Shown in pieces: positions 34,006 to 43,043 of a DNA stretch of 64,000 nucleotides. The notes below the pieces were generated by a model. It searched no databases. It had not been told where the DNA came from and saw only the letters and a program-made list of their open reading frames with translations. This DNA is from a cf. Phormidesmis sp. LEGE 11477. Its GTDB lineage: Bacteria; Cyanobacteriota; Cyanobacteriia; Phormidesmidales; Phormidesmidaceae. The number at the start of each line of letters is the position of its first letter. The first letter of the stretch is position 1. The translations under genes were made by a program, and so were the position numbers. The stretch is taken from the NCBI RefSeq assembly GCF_015207105.1, contig NZ_JADEXO010000008.1, forward strand, positions 37,768 to 101,767, in the 5' to 3' direction.

Positions 34006-35073
34006 ATGATGAATTCACTATTGCAGCCCGGCAAGATTGCCGCTGTTTCTATCCCGGCTTTTACAGCCCTAATCTTCGCTGCACTGCCTAGCTACAGCCA
34101 AGATCTCGGCACCTTTAGCAGTGGCCCTTTTCGCACCGACCGTGAGTTTAACCGCGAGTTTGATCGATCGCTTCAGTCCTTACAAGGGTTGGGCTCAGAC
34201 GTTGTTTGCGGTAACGATATTGACAGATCTCGACGATTCTCATCTCGTTCCTCATTTAGACGGCGCTTCTCCTCAAGCAGCACGCTGACTCACAATCCCT
34301 TTATTCCTAATCGGCTCGACGCTCGGCAGTTCAGCAATGTCCAAGTCTCCCGAACGCTAACCAACAATCCATTGGTTCCTAACAGGCTTAATACTCAGCA
34401 GGTCGACAGTATTCAAATCGCCCAAACGCTGACTAACGATCCATTAGTTCCTAACAGGCTTAACGCTCAACCTTTTAACGACGGACGATTGCAGACTAGT
34501 AGCGGCATTCGTCAGGCAGTGACCTGTCAGACAATTAGAAACTCTTCTATCACTACAATCAATCAGCCGCTTTCTAATCATGCGGTCAATATCACTATCA
34601 ACAATAGCGGCGCTCAGGCTGCCCCGAATGTTGCTACTAGCCGTACATCTGGCCGCCAGTCCGCCAGTGACAAGCTGCCGTTTAGCGCGATCGCAAGCCT
34701 ACCAGACGGTAACTACCGCCTCACCTCAGCTACCAACGTCCCCAATGACATCAGCAACGCAGAGTTGGCTAGCAGCGGCGGTAGATTATTCACCTTCAAA
34801 AAATCTGGCAACACTATCATCGGCAATCTTAACGATTTTGACGGCGGCTTCAATGCCTGTGTCACTGGCAGCGTAAATGGCAATCTAGTTACCGGACAGG
34901 CGTTCACCAACGATCTAGGCACGAATGTGCTAGGCCGAAACTATTTAGATCCAGCTCTGACTTTGGAGCTAGGTGAGCAGGCGACAGGCGATCGCTACGA
35001 CAACTCCGTTCTCAACCTCAGCGGCTTCTCTCGGATCAATGCAGGGACAGCCTCCCCACCGACTCGCTGTTAA
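34006..35073 (+). CDS. Secreted protein with three 24-residue repeats
   Basis: A 355-residue exported protein of unknown function. A signal peptide (hydrophobic IAAVSIPAFTALIFAALPS) ends near residue 30. Residues 93-164 are three tandem 24-residue units with the shared core TLTNNPLVPNRLN. A Ser/Thr/Asn-rich middle with ITINNSGAQAAPN leads to a beta-rich C-terminal part: LPDGNYRLTSATNVPN, GGRLFTFKKSGNTIIGNLNDFDGGFNACVTGSVNGNLVTGQAF, like small secreted cyanobacterial domains. I do not recognise a named family. The repeats are 72 bp each and probably arose by recent duplication. Confidence 0.8.
   Translation: MMNSLLQPGKIAAVSIPAFTALIFAALPSYSQDLGTFSSGPFRTDREFNREFDRSLQSLQGLGSDVVCGNDIDRSRRFSSRSSFRRRFSSSSTLTHNPFIPNRLDARQFSNVQVSRTLTNNPLVPNRLNTQQVDSIQIAQTLTNDPLVPNRLNAQPFNDGRLQTSSGIRQAVTCQTIRNSSITTINQPLSNHAVNITINNSGAQAAPNVATSRTSGRQSASDKLPFSAIASLPDGNYRLTSATNVPNDISNAELASSGGRLFTFKKSGNTIIGNLNDFDGGFNACVTGSVNGNLVTGQAFTNDLGTNVLGRNYLDPALTLELGEQATGDRYDNSVLNLSGFSRINAGTASPPTRC
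34282..34497 (+). repeat. Three tandem 72-bp coding repeats
   Basis: Three in-frame 72-bp units encode the TLTxxPxxPNRL repeats of the secreted protein. Units 2 and 3 are the most alike (shared AATCCATTGGTTCCTAACAG-type segments with few changes). Confidence 0.75.
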
Positions 35074-35124
35074 CTTTTAACAACTTGATTAGCGAGCGAT
35101 CCTAGCAGCTTACAATAACGTGTA

Positions 35125-35159
35125 AGTCCCTTCAGTTGGAGGATATAGCTGAGGGGACT
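35125..35159. promoter_or_regulatory. 11-bp-stem hairpin upstream of ndhF3
   Basis: AGTCCCTTCAG (35125-35135) pairs with CTGAGGGGACT (35149-35159) with one wobble and a 13-nt loop. It lies 52 bp after the secreted-protein stop and 210 bp before ndhF3. It has no T-run, so it may be a weak terminator or a leader structure. A second dyad, AGAATA...TATTCT, lies near 35225-35253 and could be a LysR-type (NdhR) site; this is a guess. Confidence 0.4.
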
Positions 35160-35368
35160 AGCGTGATTACATTCATAAGCAACCCTAAACAACCATTAGA
35201 AATATTAAATGGATTTTGTTGTCAGAATAGATATAGCTAATGATATATTCTATGTATTGAGTTAATCCGCAAACTTTTCGTTCGTTCATAGCTTGCAGTC
35301 TATAGGTGTTTGCAAACTCTTGTAATTGCACCCATATGGATTAGACGTGGCTTTAATCGCTGACACCC

Positions 35369-37234
35369 ATGTTCAATGCTGACTTTTTCGCTCAAACTAG
35401 CTGGCTAATTCCCTGCTATCCATTGTTCGGAGCGCTGCTTTCCATCTTTTGGTCGCCCGCTTTTATTCGGCGCAGTGGCCCCCGGCCCGCTGGCTACTTA
35501 AACCTGCTGACTACTGTCATAGCGCTGGTTCATAGCAGTATCGCTTTTATGGCGGTGTGGCAGCAGCCTACTCAGTTTCTAAGCTTATCCTGGCTTCAGG
35601 TGGCCGATTTGAACCTAACGCTGCCGTTAGAGCTATCGTCGCTGACGCTAGGGGCCAGTGTTGTGATCACGGTCTTAAATCTCCTGGTTCAGATATACAC
35701 CGTGGGCTATCTGGAAATGGACTGGGGCTGGGGGCGAATATATTCTTTACTGGCTCTGTTTGAAGCGGGGTTGACAGCACTGGTGCTGTGCGATTCGCTG
35801 TTCTTTAGCTATATTCTGTTGGAAATTTTGACGCTAGGCACCTACTTGATCGTAGGGTTCTGGTTTAATCAGTCTCTGGTCGTTACTGGCGCTAGGGATG
35901 CCTTCTTGACCAAGCGGGTGGGGGATTTGATCTTGCTAATGGGCGTACTGGCGCTCTATCCACTGACGGGCACTTGGAATTTCTCTGAACTAGCCGACTG
36001 GTCCCAAGCGGTGCTCTCGGGCACGCAGAGCGTGTCACCGCTGACACTATCGCTAATCGGCGTCGCGCTGGTGGCCGGGCCGATCAGTAAATGCGCTCAG
36101 TTCCCATTACATCTTTGGCTAGATGAGGCCATGGAAGGGCCGCTGCCGACTACGATTCTGCGAAATTCGGTTGTAGTCGCTACCGGCGCTTGGGTGCTGG
36201 TAAAGCTTCAGCCGGTGATTGCGCTTTCGCCAGTGGCTAGTGGATTGGCACTCACGATTGGCTCGATCTCGGCAGTGGGCGGCGCGCTAATCGCCGCTGC
36301 TCAAATCGATGCTAAGCGAGTGCTTTCTTATTTGACTAGCACCTATATGGGCCTAATTTTCATCGCGGTGGGTACCGGTCAGACTCAGGCAGCTTTGCTA
36401 CTTGTGCTGACGCATGCGATCGCCTCTACGCTGCTCATTATGAGTACCGGCTCTATCATGCTGAACGTGGTTGTTCAAGACCTGACTCAGATGGGGGGCT
36501 TGTGGAGCCGCAGGCCAATAACGGGGCTCTGCTTCCTTGTCGCTATTGCTGGCCTGATCGGACTGCCGCCTTTTGGTGGATTCTGGCCATTGATGGCGAT
36601 GTTAGAAGGGCTGCTGCAAAGCGGACAGTGGGGACTGATTGGGATTGTGCTGCTGGCGAATGGGGCGGCTAGTTTTGCGCTAGTGCGGATGTTTGGGCTG
36701 ATGTTTATGGGCGATCGCACTGCGTTTACAGCTCGCGCTCCAGAAACACTCTGGCTGGTTGTTCTACCGACGGCTGTGATGGCTGGCATTGTCTTGCATG
36801 TGCCTTTGATGGTCAGAAATTTCTCCTTATATCCAGTGGACTCTAGCTTGAGCTGGACGCTCGGCTGGACATTGTTTCTTTCTAGCGCGGTAGGCATCGC
36901 TGCTAGTAGTGCTTTCTACGTGCTAGAGCGCATCGAAAATCCAACCAAGCTGATACCGGCTATGGCCAATCGACTGCTGGCCTACGACTTTTATACGCCG
37001 AAAGTTTATCAGGTCACTGCGATCGCCTTGGTAGATAAACTCTCTTTGCTAACAGACTGGCTCGATCGCTATGTGGTTGATGGTCTAGTCAACTTTGTCG
37101 GACTCAGCTCGCTTCTTAGCGGCGAGGCCTTGAAGTATATCAATACCGGTAAGCTTCAGCTCTACGCCCTCACCATTGCCTCTTTTGTCGTGGTCATCTG
37201 CCTCTATCTGAGCTGGGGCTATCTTGCCTTGTAG
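35369..37234 (+). CDS. ndhF3: NdhF3, NDH-1 subunit of the inducible CO2-uptake complex
   Basis: A 621-residue antiporter-like membrane subunit of NADPH dehydrogenase NDH-1MS, which drives high-affinity CO2 uptake. It has about 15 helices, with the NdhF-type core segments GYLEMDWGWGRIYSLLALFEAGLTALVL, ILLEILTLGTYLIVGFWF, AGPISKCAQFPLHLWLDEAMEGPLPTT and AAAQIDAKRVLSYLTSTYMGL, and the long lateral helix and final helix near the C-terminus. It heads ndhF3-ndhD3-cupA-cupS; the presence of cupS points to the inducible F3 type and not F4. Usually under NdhR (CcmR) control; the 295-bp upstream region should hold its operator. Confidence 0.92.
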   Translation: MFNADFFAQTSWLIPCYPLFGALLSIFWSPAFIRRSGPRPAGYLNLLTTVIALVHSSIAFMAVWQQPTQFLSLSWLQVADLNLTLPLELSSLTLGASVVITVLNLLVQIYTVGYLEMDWGWGRIYSLLALFEAGLTALVLCDSLFFSYILLEILTLGTYLIVGFWFNQSLVVTGARDAFLTKRVGDLILLMGVLALYPLTGTWNFSELADWSQAVLSGTQSVSPLTLSLIGVALVAGPISKCAQFPLHLWLDEAMEGPLPTTILRNSVVVATGAWVLVKLQPVIALSPVASGLALTIGSISAVGGALIAAAQIDAKRVLSYLTSTYMGLIFIAVGTGQTQAALLLVLTHAIASTLLIMSTGSIMLNVVVQDLTQMGGLWSRRPITGLCFLVAIAGLIGLPPFGGFWPLMAMLEGLLQSGQWGLIGIVLLANGAASFALVRMFGLMFMGDRTAFTARAPETLWLVVLPTAVMAGIVLHVPLMVRNFSLYPVDSSLSWTLGWTLFLSSAVGIAASSAFYVLERIENPTKLIPAMANRLLAYDFYTPKVYQVTAIALVDKLSLLTDWLDRYVVDGLVNFVGLSSLLSGEALKYINTGKLQLYALTIASFVVVICLYLSWGYLAL

Positions 37235-37311
37235 CATTCCTAGTTCTACGCTTTTCAGTCTACGCTTTTTGATCATCCTGTCTAAATTTAGAGAAAAATC
37301 TAGAGAAACCA

Positions 37312-38841
37312 ATGCTAAGCCTCCTTATCTGGCTACCGATCTTAGGCGCTCTGCTGCTCGCCTTTCTCCCTATCAAGCTGAGCGCGACGAATGCCCGGAA
37401 TGCTGCTTTGGCCGTCTCTGGCGCGTCTCTTTTATGGACAGTCGTTCTGTTTACCCGGTTTGACTTGGGCACTGCTAGCTTTCAGATGCGAGAGTTCATC
37501 GCTTGGCTGCCGCTATTAGGTCTCGATTACGACCTGGCTTTAGATGGGCTGTCGTTGATGATGGTTGCTCTAAACAGTTTGCTGACTTGGATTGCTATTT
37601 GCAGCAGCAGCACAACGATAGAAAGACCTCGTTTCTTCTATTCACTCATGCTGTTTGTCAGCGGTGGTGTTGCTGGCGCTTTCCTGGCTCAAAATCTACT
37701 GCTGTTCTTCTTCCTGTTCGAGATAGAGCTGGTGCCTTTATACTTCTTGATCTCAGTCTGGGGCGGGGAAAAGAGAGAATATGCGGCAACCAAGTTCTTG
37801 CTCTACACAGCGCTAGCCGGGGCTTTCATCTTTGCTGGATTCGTTGGCACTGTTTGGTTAGGCGGCACCCTGGATTTCTCCTACGAGCAGGCGCTGCAAA
37901 GCGAAATTCCGCTACCGACACAGATTGTTCTACTCGGCATTTTACTCGTTGGATTCGGCATCAAAATTCCGCTGATTCCTTTTCATACGTGGCTGCCTGA
38001 TACCTACGTTTCCGCCTCTCCTCCGGTGGCGATCATGCTAGGTGGCGTTCTAGCAAAGCTAGGGACCTACGGCATTTTTCGCTTCGGCCTAGGGCTTTTT
38101 CCTGAGGCTTGGTCTGCATTAGGGCCTTTCTTGGCGGTGTGGGCAGCAGCGAGCGTTTTGTATGGAGCGGTGACTGCGATCGCCCAAAAAGATATCAAGC
38201 GTATGGTTGCCTACAGCTCGATCGGTCACATGGGCTATGTCATGCTCGGCGGCGCGGCGTTTACTGAGCTCAGCGTCGTCGGTGCAATCTCCCAGATGGT
38301 TTCTCACGGTTTGATCTTGGCCCTGCTGTTTCACCTCGTCGGGGTGGTAGAGACCAAAGTCGGGACTCGTCAGCTCGATCAACTCAACGGTCTGCTAAAC
38401 CCGCTTAGAGGACTGCCGCTGATCAGCGCTCTGCTAGTCCTAAGCGGCATGGCTAGCGCCGGGATTCCTGGACTCGTTGGATTTATCACTGAATTTCTAG
38501 TCTTTCAAGGCAGCTATAGCGTTTATCCGATTGCTACGCTGTTTTGCGTCGTCGGCACTGGTCTGACCGCTGTCTACTTCGTTATCTTGATTAATCGCAC
38601 TTGCTTTGGTCGCCTAGACAATGAAACCGCCTACTACGACAAAGTCACTAACGGTGAACGGGTTCCCGCTTTCGTGCTAGCGGCTATTGTACTTACCCTG
38701 GGCCTGCAGCCATCTTGGCTAGTACTTTGGAGCGAATCTACCTCTGCTAGGCTAATTGCCGCTGTACCCATTACTCAGACTGCCGCCTCATTGCAGCTAG
38801 AGACTAGCCGAGACAGCGTTAACGACGGAGCGCATTTGTAA
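37312..38841 (+). CDS. ndhD3: NdhD3, NDH-1 subunit of the inducible CO2-uptake complex
   Basis: A 509-residue NdhD-type antiporter subunit with about 14 helices. Marks: FEIELVPLYFLISVWGG with the conserved Glu, KFLLYTALAGAFIFAG, GFGIKIPLIPFHTWLPDTYVSASPPVAIMLGGVLAKLGTYG with the conserved Lys, IAQKDIKRMVAYSSIGHMGYVMLG and GLVGFITEFLVFQG. It follows ndhF3 by 77 bp and precedes cupA by 52 bp. D3 rather than D4 follows from gene order and cupS. Confidence 0.92.
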   Translation: MLSLLIWLPILGALLLAFLPIKLSATNARNAALAVSGASLLWTVVLFTRFDLGTASFQMREFIAWLPLLGLDYDLALDGLSLMMVALNSLLTWIAICSSSTTIERPRFFYSLMLFVSGGVAGAFLAQNLLLFFFLFEIELVPLYFLISVWGGEKREYAATKFLLYTALAGAFIFAGFVGTVWLGGTLDFSYEQALQSEIPLPTQIVLLGILLVGFGIKIPLIPFHTWLPDTYVSASPPVAIMLGGVLAKLGTYGIFRFGLGLFPEAWSALGPFLAVWAAASVLYGAVTAIAQKDIKRMVAYSSIGHMGYVMLGGAAFTELSVVGAISQMVSHGLILALLFHLVGVVETKVGTRQLDQLNGLLNPLRGLPLISALLVLSGMASAGIPGLVGFITEFLVFQGSYSVYPIATLFCVVGTGLTAVYFVILINRTCFGRLDNETAYYDKVTNGERVPAFVLAAIVLTLGLQPSWLVLWSESTSARLIAAVPITQTAASLQLETSRDSVNDGAHL

Positions 38842-38893
38842 ATTCATTTCATCTTAGGACCTTTCATATTCTCTCCTTTTTTCTGCCTACATC

Positions 38894-40189
38894 ATGACAA
38901 CCACCATCGCTACCGCTCCCACGCTGCCAGCTTCTACTCATCAATTTGCAGAAGTCATTCACCGACTAGAAGCCGGTGGCTCTATGCTGCCGGATACACC
39001 CGACAATCTTAAGCAGATTATTGGTATCTATAAAGCCTATGCGGTGCCGATGGACTTTTACTGGCGAGATCTGTTGTATATCGCAGAGAAAGTTTTCCTC
39101 AACCCGCTCCCTGCTTTCAAGTATTTTATCTCTAAGGAATATTTGGATCGACAAAACGCCTATGCTGGCGATCAGGCATCGCTAAGGATTTGGCGAGGTC
39201 CAGGCGATGCCCATCCAGAGCTCCGTGAATTTATGGCAAAAGGCGAGAGCGGTCGCAAGCTGCCTAAGCTCTTGCATCATCTCTGGCACGACCGGGTCAA
39301 TATGGAGTTTGCCGAAGCCTGTATGGATGCGATGCTTTGGCACGAAGATATCAACCCGACGTTCAATGCCTATCTATATACTGACGAATATATCGCTAAT
39401 AGCGACAGGGCCATTCGCGCCTACTTTAAAGGTAATCCGCTGATGCTTGGGCTCTACAAGCTGTTCCCTGAAATGTTTTTAGAGCAGGTGAGGCGACTGT
39501 CTTACTATGCTAATCTTGGCCTGTTTTGGGAAGTAATGGCACCTGTCTTCTTTGAGATGAGCGATCTATATGACGAAGGTAAGATGACGACCGTACCGGA
39601 GGCAATGGACTTTCTGGTAAATGGAATCTTTGCGATCGCCGGGCGACCTATCTACCACCATGTCTATATCGGTGATGAATGCTATGAAATCATTCCCAAA
39701 TCCCAAGGGTTTACCTGGCTCTACGAAGCGGCCCTGCCCTATGTAGAGGCGGTCTTCTATCGTACGGCCCCTTTTAGAGGCACCAAGTCCTACAACGCCC
39801 AGGCCGGACAAGTTCCAGACGATCAAAAAGACTTTCACTACGGCATTTTGTACGCGGACGTTTTTCCAGTAGGTAGCGCTGGCATCCCGCCGACTTTGCT
39901 CATGCAAGATATGCTGCATTTCTTGCCAGACTATTTGGTTGAAGAATATCAGCAGCACAGTCGCGGCGAAGACGACATGCTAATTCAGCTTGGCATCACC
40001 TTTCAAAGATCGATGTACAACGTTACTTCTGCTGTAATTCAGGCGCTTAGATGTGCATTGCTCTACCCCTTAGATGATCCCAACCCAGAACACCTAAAAG
40101 CCAACCGCGCCTTCTTCGAGCAACAAATAGACAGATTTAAACGCCCCGAAGCCAGACTAGACGATATTCAACAACAGAGCTACCGCTAA
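38894..40189 (+). CDS. cupA: CupA (ChpY), CO2-hydration subunit of NDH-1MS
   Basis: A soluble subunit that converts CO2 to bicarbonate at the NDH-1MS complex on the stromal side of the thylakoid. The 431 residues include YKAYAVPMDFYWRDLLYIAEKVFLNPLPAFKYF, LPKLLHHLWHDRVNMEFAEACMDAMLWH, LGLFWEVMAPVFFEMSDLYDEG, GRPIYHHVYIGDECYEIIPKSQGF and FRGTKSYNAQAGQVP, typical of the Cup/Chp family. His and Cys in HHVYIGDEC may bind zinc (inference). Its place after ndhD3 and before cupS marks it as CupA rather than CupB. Confidence 0.92.
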   Translation: MTTTIATAPTLPASTHQFAEVIHRLEAGGSMLPDTPDNLKQIIGIYKAYAVPMDFYWRDLLYIAEKVFLNPLPAFKYFISKEYLDRQNAYAGDQASLRIWRGPGDAHPELREFMAKGESGRKLPKLLHHLWHDRVNMEFAEACMDAMLWHEDINPTFNAYLYTDEYIANSDRAIRAYFKGNPLMLGLYKLFPEMFLEQVRRLSYYANLGLFWEVMAPVFFEMSDLYDEGKMTTVPEAMDFLVNGIFAIAGRPIYHHVYIGDECYEIIPKSQGFTWLYEAALPYVEAVFYRTAPFRGTKSYNAQAGQVPDDQKDFHYGILYADVFPVGSAGIPPTLLMQDMLHFLPDYLVEEYQQHSRGEDDMLIQLGITFQRSMYNVTSAVIQALRCALLYPLDDPNPEHLKANRAFFEQQIDRFKRPEARLDDIQQQSYR

Positions 40190-40225
40190 ACACTTCAATT
40201 CTCGATCAACTAGCCAGCACCCTCA

Positions 40226-40246
40226 TTCATCGTTCATCGTTCATCC
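40226..40246 (+). repeat. Heptanucleotide tandem repeat (TTCATCG/C x3)
   Basis: Three tandem 7-bp units TTCATCG, TTCATCG, TTCATCC stand 10 bp upstream of the cupS ATG. Related motifs occur before the gene at 44614 (ATTCATCGTTAATCC near 44576) and, reversed, at 44452-44485. Such heptamer arrays are common in cyanobacteria. Confidence 0.6.
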
Positions 40247-40255
40247 TTTTCTTCC

Positions 40256-40657
40256 ATGCCCAACATTGTTGAAATCGCCGTTAGCACAGAAGGCTTCTCG
40301 ACCCTTGTCGCAGCGGTTCAAGCAGCCGGACTAGTCGAAGCGCTATCGGGAGAAGGGCCGCTCACAGTCTTTGCACCGACAGATGATGCGTTTGCTAAAC
40401 TGCCGCCTGGTACTGTACAAACGCTGGTAGACAATCCACCCCAGCTAGCTAGAATCTTGAAGTACCATGTAGTTGCTGGACGCTGGGCACAGTCGGATAT
40501 TGCCAAAGAAGAGAGTCTACCATCGCTTGAAAGCTCTCCTATTCCTGTTCGAGTTAACTCCGCTTTTGAAGTCAAAAATGCCACTGTTGTCGCTGCGGAT
40601 ATAGAGGCCACTAACGGCATTATTCACGTCATAGACAACGTAATATTGATGGGATGA
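40256..40657 (+). CDS. cupS: CupS, fasciclin-domain subunit of NDH-1MS
   Basis: A 133-residue single fasciclin (FAS1) domain: [54 protein letters not shown], then [10 protein letters not shown] and [16 protein letters not shown]. CupS is the small subunit of the inducible NDH-1MS complex, and it follows cupA here by 66 bp as in Synechocystis. There is no signal peptide, so it is cytosolic, which fits CupS and not secreted fasciclins. Confidence 0.9.
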   Translation: MPNIVEIAVSTEGFSTLVAAVQAAGLVEALSGEGPLTVFAPTDDAFAKLPPGTVQTLVDNPPQLARILKYHVVAGRWAQSDIAKEESLPSLESSPIPVRVNSAFEVKNATVVAADIEATNGIIHVIDNVILMG

Positions 40658-40764
40658 TTTTGATAGGACAAACCTTGAAAGGAGCTTAGAAGGATAAAGG
40701 ATATAGCAGGCTAAGGCGGGCGCAGCACCTTTTTGAACTTACTGGTGTACTGCCACCTTACTGA

Positions 40765-41898
40765 TTAAACCTCTTCGAGCTGCAGCTTCGCGTTTGTCTG
40801 CAGGGCGCTGCGTCTGACAATATCATCAACAACGGATTCTAAGCTATCTGTCTTCTCGTATATCGCTCGCTGTCGCTGGGCGCTGTTGCCTTCGCTCAAG
40901 ATTTTGTCTACTTCTTTTTGAACGACTGCCTCATCTCCAAAATGAGCTAGCCCTGGCTGAATATAGCTCATAAAAGATTGCACCAGCGTCTTTGCCGGAA
41001 CAGGTTTCATCGTGGCAAAGTCAATTAGCTCACTGTTGAGTCCATACCGAGCGGCTTGCCACATAGCAGCTTTTAGCATTTCTGCTCGAACGGGTATGGC
41101 GGGCTGGTCATTGATAGCGTCCTGATAGCAGGTATAGGCCAACGCCCGAATTATCCCTGCTAGCATAACGGCCTCTTCGATGCTGGCGCAGACATCAGAC
41201 ATGCGAAATTCAACCGTAGGGAAGCGCTCAGATAGGCGAATATCCCAGTAGACTTTGGTCGGGTCGTCAGTGATACCGGTGTCTATTAGCTGCTGAATAA
41301 AGCTTTGATAGTTGGCGTAGTCTTGAAATAATGGCGGTGGCCCGGCGGTCGGTAGACGACACCATAGTGCCATCCGATAGCTGTCATAGCCGGTATCTTT
41401 GCCTTCAGAAAAGGGAGAGTTGGCAGTCAGTGCCAGTAGCAAGGGCAGCCAGTTACGAGATCGATTGCTGATCTGGACAGCCATTTCTCTATCTTCTACG
41501 CCAACGTGGACATGGCAGCCCAAAATAATTAGCTCTCTAATGATTTGTCGAAGATCTGCTTGCAGGGCGTAGTAGCGATCTTTAGGCGTGACTTCTTGAT
41601 CTTCCCAAGGCGAAAAGGGATGCGTGCCAGCAGCAGCGATCGCAGCCCCATTTTCTTTCGCCGCTTCAATCACTGCTGTTCTGGCCTGTACCAGCGCCTG
41701 ACGAACATCATCTAAGGTATGGCAGATGTCGGTGGCTATCTCTACTTCACACCGAAACAGCTCATGGACGATCTCTTGTTCTACATCAGCAGCCTTATTT
41801 GTCTTGATCAAAGACTTTGATCGGGCAGTGAGCGATCGCGTTTTCGGATCGACAATCTGATACTCTTCTTCGACACCTATCGTAAAGTCAGGAACCAT
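40765..41898 (-). CDS. gshA: Glutamate-cysteine ligase (GCS2 family)
   Basis: First enzyme of glutathione synthesis in cyanobacteria: ATP-dependent joining of glutamate and cysteine. The 377 residues show FTIGVEEEYQIVDPKTRSL, EVEIATDICHTLDDVRQAL, AAAGTHPFSPWEDQEVTPKDRY, ILGCHVHVGVEDRE, LALTANSPFSEGKDTGYDSYR and TVEFRMSDVCASIEEAV, the GCS2 (plant/cyanobacterial/YbdK-like) pattern. YbdK-type enzymes with weak activity are relatives, so the name rests on the cyanobacterial context. It is convergent with cupS. Confidence 0.85.
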   Translation of the reverse strand: MVPDFTIGVEEEYQIVDPKTRSLTARSKSLIKTNKAADVEQEIVHELFRCEVEIATDICHTLDDVRQALVQARTAVIEAAKENGAAIAAAGTHPFSPWEDQEVTPKDRYYALQADLRQIIRELIILGCHVHVGVEDREMAVQISNRSRNWLPLLLALTANSPFSEGKDTGYDSYRMALWCRLPTAGPPPLFQDYANYQSFIQQLIDTGITDDPTKVYWDIRLSERFPTVEFRMSDVCASIEEAVMLAGIIRALAYTCYQDAINDQPAIPVRAEMLKAAMWQAARYGLNSELIDFATMKPVPAKTLVQSFMSYIQPGLAHFGDEAVVQKEVDKILSEGNSAQRQRAIYEKTDSLESVVDDIVRRSALQTNAKLQLEEV

Positions 41899-42048
41899 CC
41901 GCCACGCCTCGTCTACTGTGTTACCACTATGTCACCTTGTAAGTATTAACTCACTGCCCGATGATAGAGATCTGCCCATTCTCCATAGTGCTAGATTCTA
42001 CGTCGTTAGGTATAGAGAGTTTAGGTATATAAAGCCTTGGCTCTCACT

Positions 42049-42531
42049 TTATCCGCCGTAGTTCCAGCCAGTATCTTCTAGCAGCAGCGGTTTGCCCTCA
42101 CGGTGCTCACCTGCGCCAATCACTTCTCCTACGAACACGGTATGGTCGCCCTCTTCTACTGAGCCGACTACTTTGCATTCCACATAGCCTAACGAGTCTT
42201 TAATGATCGGGCAGCCTGTCTCCTCGCCTTCGTAGAACTCAATGTCTTCGAACTTGTTGCCTGTGCGGCGCAAAGGCTTGAAGAAGTTTTGAGCGATTTC
42301 CTTTTGTCCCGCTTCCAAGATACTCAAAGAAAAGACGCCGCTAGCTTTTACCATCGCGTGAGAGGTAGAATCTGCCTTAATGCAGGTAATGACCATCGGC
42401 GGTGTGAATGAAGACTGCATTACCCAGCTGGCGGTAAATCCGTTCACGTCGTTGCCGTCTTTAGTGCCGCAGACATATAGCCCATGCGGAATCTTACGCA
42501 GCATGGTCTTTTTGGCCTGTTCGTTTAGCAT
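42049..42531 (-). CDS. Flavin reductase-like FMN-binding protein
   Basis: A 160-residue flavin reductase domain protein: LRKIPHGLYVCGTKDGNDVNGFTASWVMQSSFTPPMVITCIKADSTSHAMVKASGVFSLSIL, DSLGYVECKVVGSVEEGDHTVFVGEVIGAG. This domain binds FMN and either reduces free flavin or acts as a stand-alone partner of oxygenases; in larger cyanobacterial diflavin proteins it is fused to a beta-lactamase part, absent here. Length fits a free-standing enzyme. Native partner not known. Confidence 0.85.
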   Translation of the reverse strand: MLNEQAKKTMLRKIPHGLYVCGTKDGNDVNGFTASWVMQSSFTPPMVITCIKADSTSHAMVKASGVFSLSILEAGQKEIAQNFFKPLRRTGNKFEDIEFYEGEETGCPIIKDSLGYVECKVVGSVEEGDHTVFVGEVIGAGEHREGKPLLLEDTGWNYGG

Positions 42532-42586
42532 GGGAGTTTATCCTTTGTTAATCACTGTCTTACGGAATAGTCTATGACAAAGCGTG

Positions 42587-42610
42587 AACCGCAAGACTCA
42601 TCCTGCGGTT
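42587..42610 (-). terminator. Possible hairpin after the thioesterase gene
   Basis: A 7-bp stem AACCGCA/TGCGGTT with a 10-nt loop lies 14 bp past the thioesterase stop on the minus strand. It lacks a T-run, so termination is doubtful. Confidence 0.3.
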
Positions 42611-42623
42611 ACAGGTTCTGCTA

Positions 42624-43037
42624 TTAATCTGCAATTAGGTATTTAGAAAATCTCTCTTTTTGCGCTTTGTTCAGCCGTTTAGGCCGTTTGCTTTCAAGGT
42701 CAATAAAGACGCCTCGCTGTGAGCCAAGGGCCACGTATTCTCCGGCCTGATTAAAGAATTCAAACTCTAATATCGCCGAGGCTCCGCGTAGTTGTGAGAG
42801 CCAAATGGAGGCCGAAACTTTGTCACCTAGATACAGCGGCAGCTTGTAGCTAATATGAGTTTCTATCAGAGCGGGACCAAACCCTGCTTTTACAGTTTCT
42901 GCTATTGGCATTGCGATCGCTTCTAAGAGCAGCACGCGGCCAATCTCCATCCACTGAATGTAGATAATGTTGTTGACATGGCCCATCGCATCAATATGAA
43001 AGGGATAGATTGGCGGCGAGTAGGTAAGCTTTGTCAT
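42624..43037 (-). CDS. Acyl-CoA thioesterase (hot-dog fold)
   Basis: A 137-residue 4-hydroxybenzoyl-CoA thioesterase-type protein: the PIYPFHIDAMGHVNNIIYIQWMEIGR motif with the catalytic-type Asp, PALIETHISYKLPLYLGDKVSASIWLSQLRGASAILEFEF and GVFIDLESKRPKRL. In cyanobacteria one such enzyme is 1,4-dihydroxy-2-naphthoyl-CoA hydrolase of phylloquinone synthesis; whether this is that enzyme cannot be said without the other men genes. It lies 6 bp after the malic enzyme gene, so both are likely on one transcript. Confidence 0.82.
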   Translation of the reverse strand: MTKLTYSPPIYPFHIDAMGHVNNIIYIQWMEIGRVLLLEAIAMPIAETVKAGFGPALIETHISYKLPLYLGDKVSASIWLSQLRGASAILEFEFFNQAGEYVALGSQRGVFIDLESKRPKRLNKAQKERFSKYLIAD

Positions 43038-43043
43038 TTTCTT

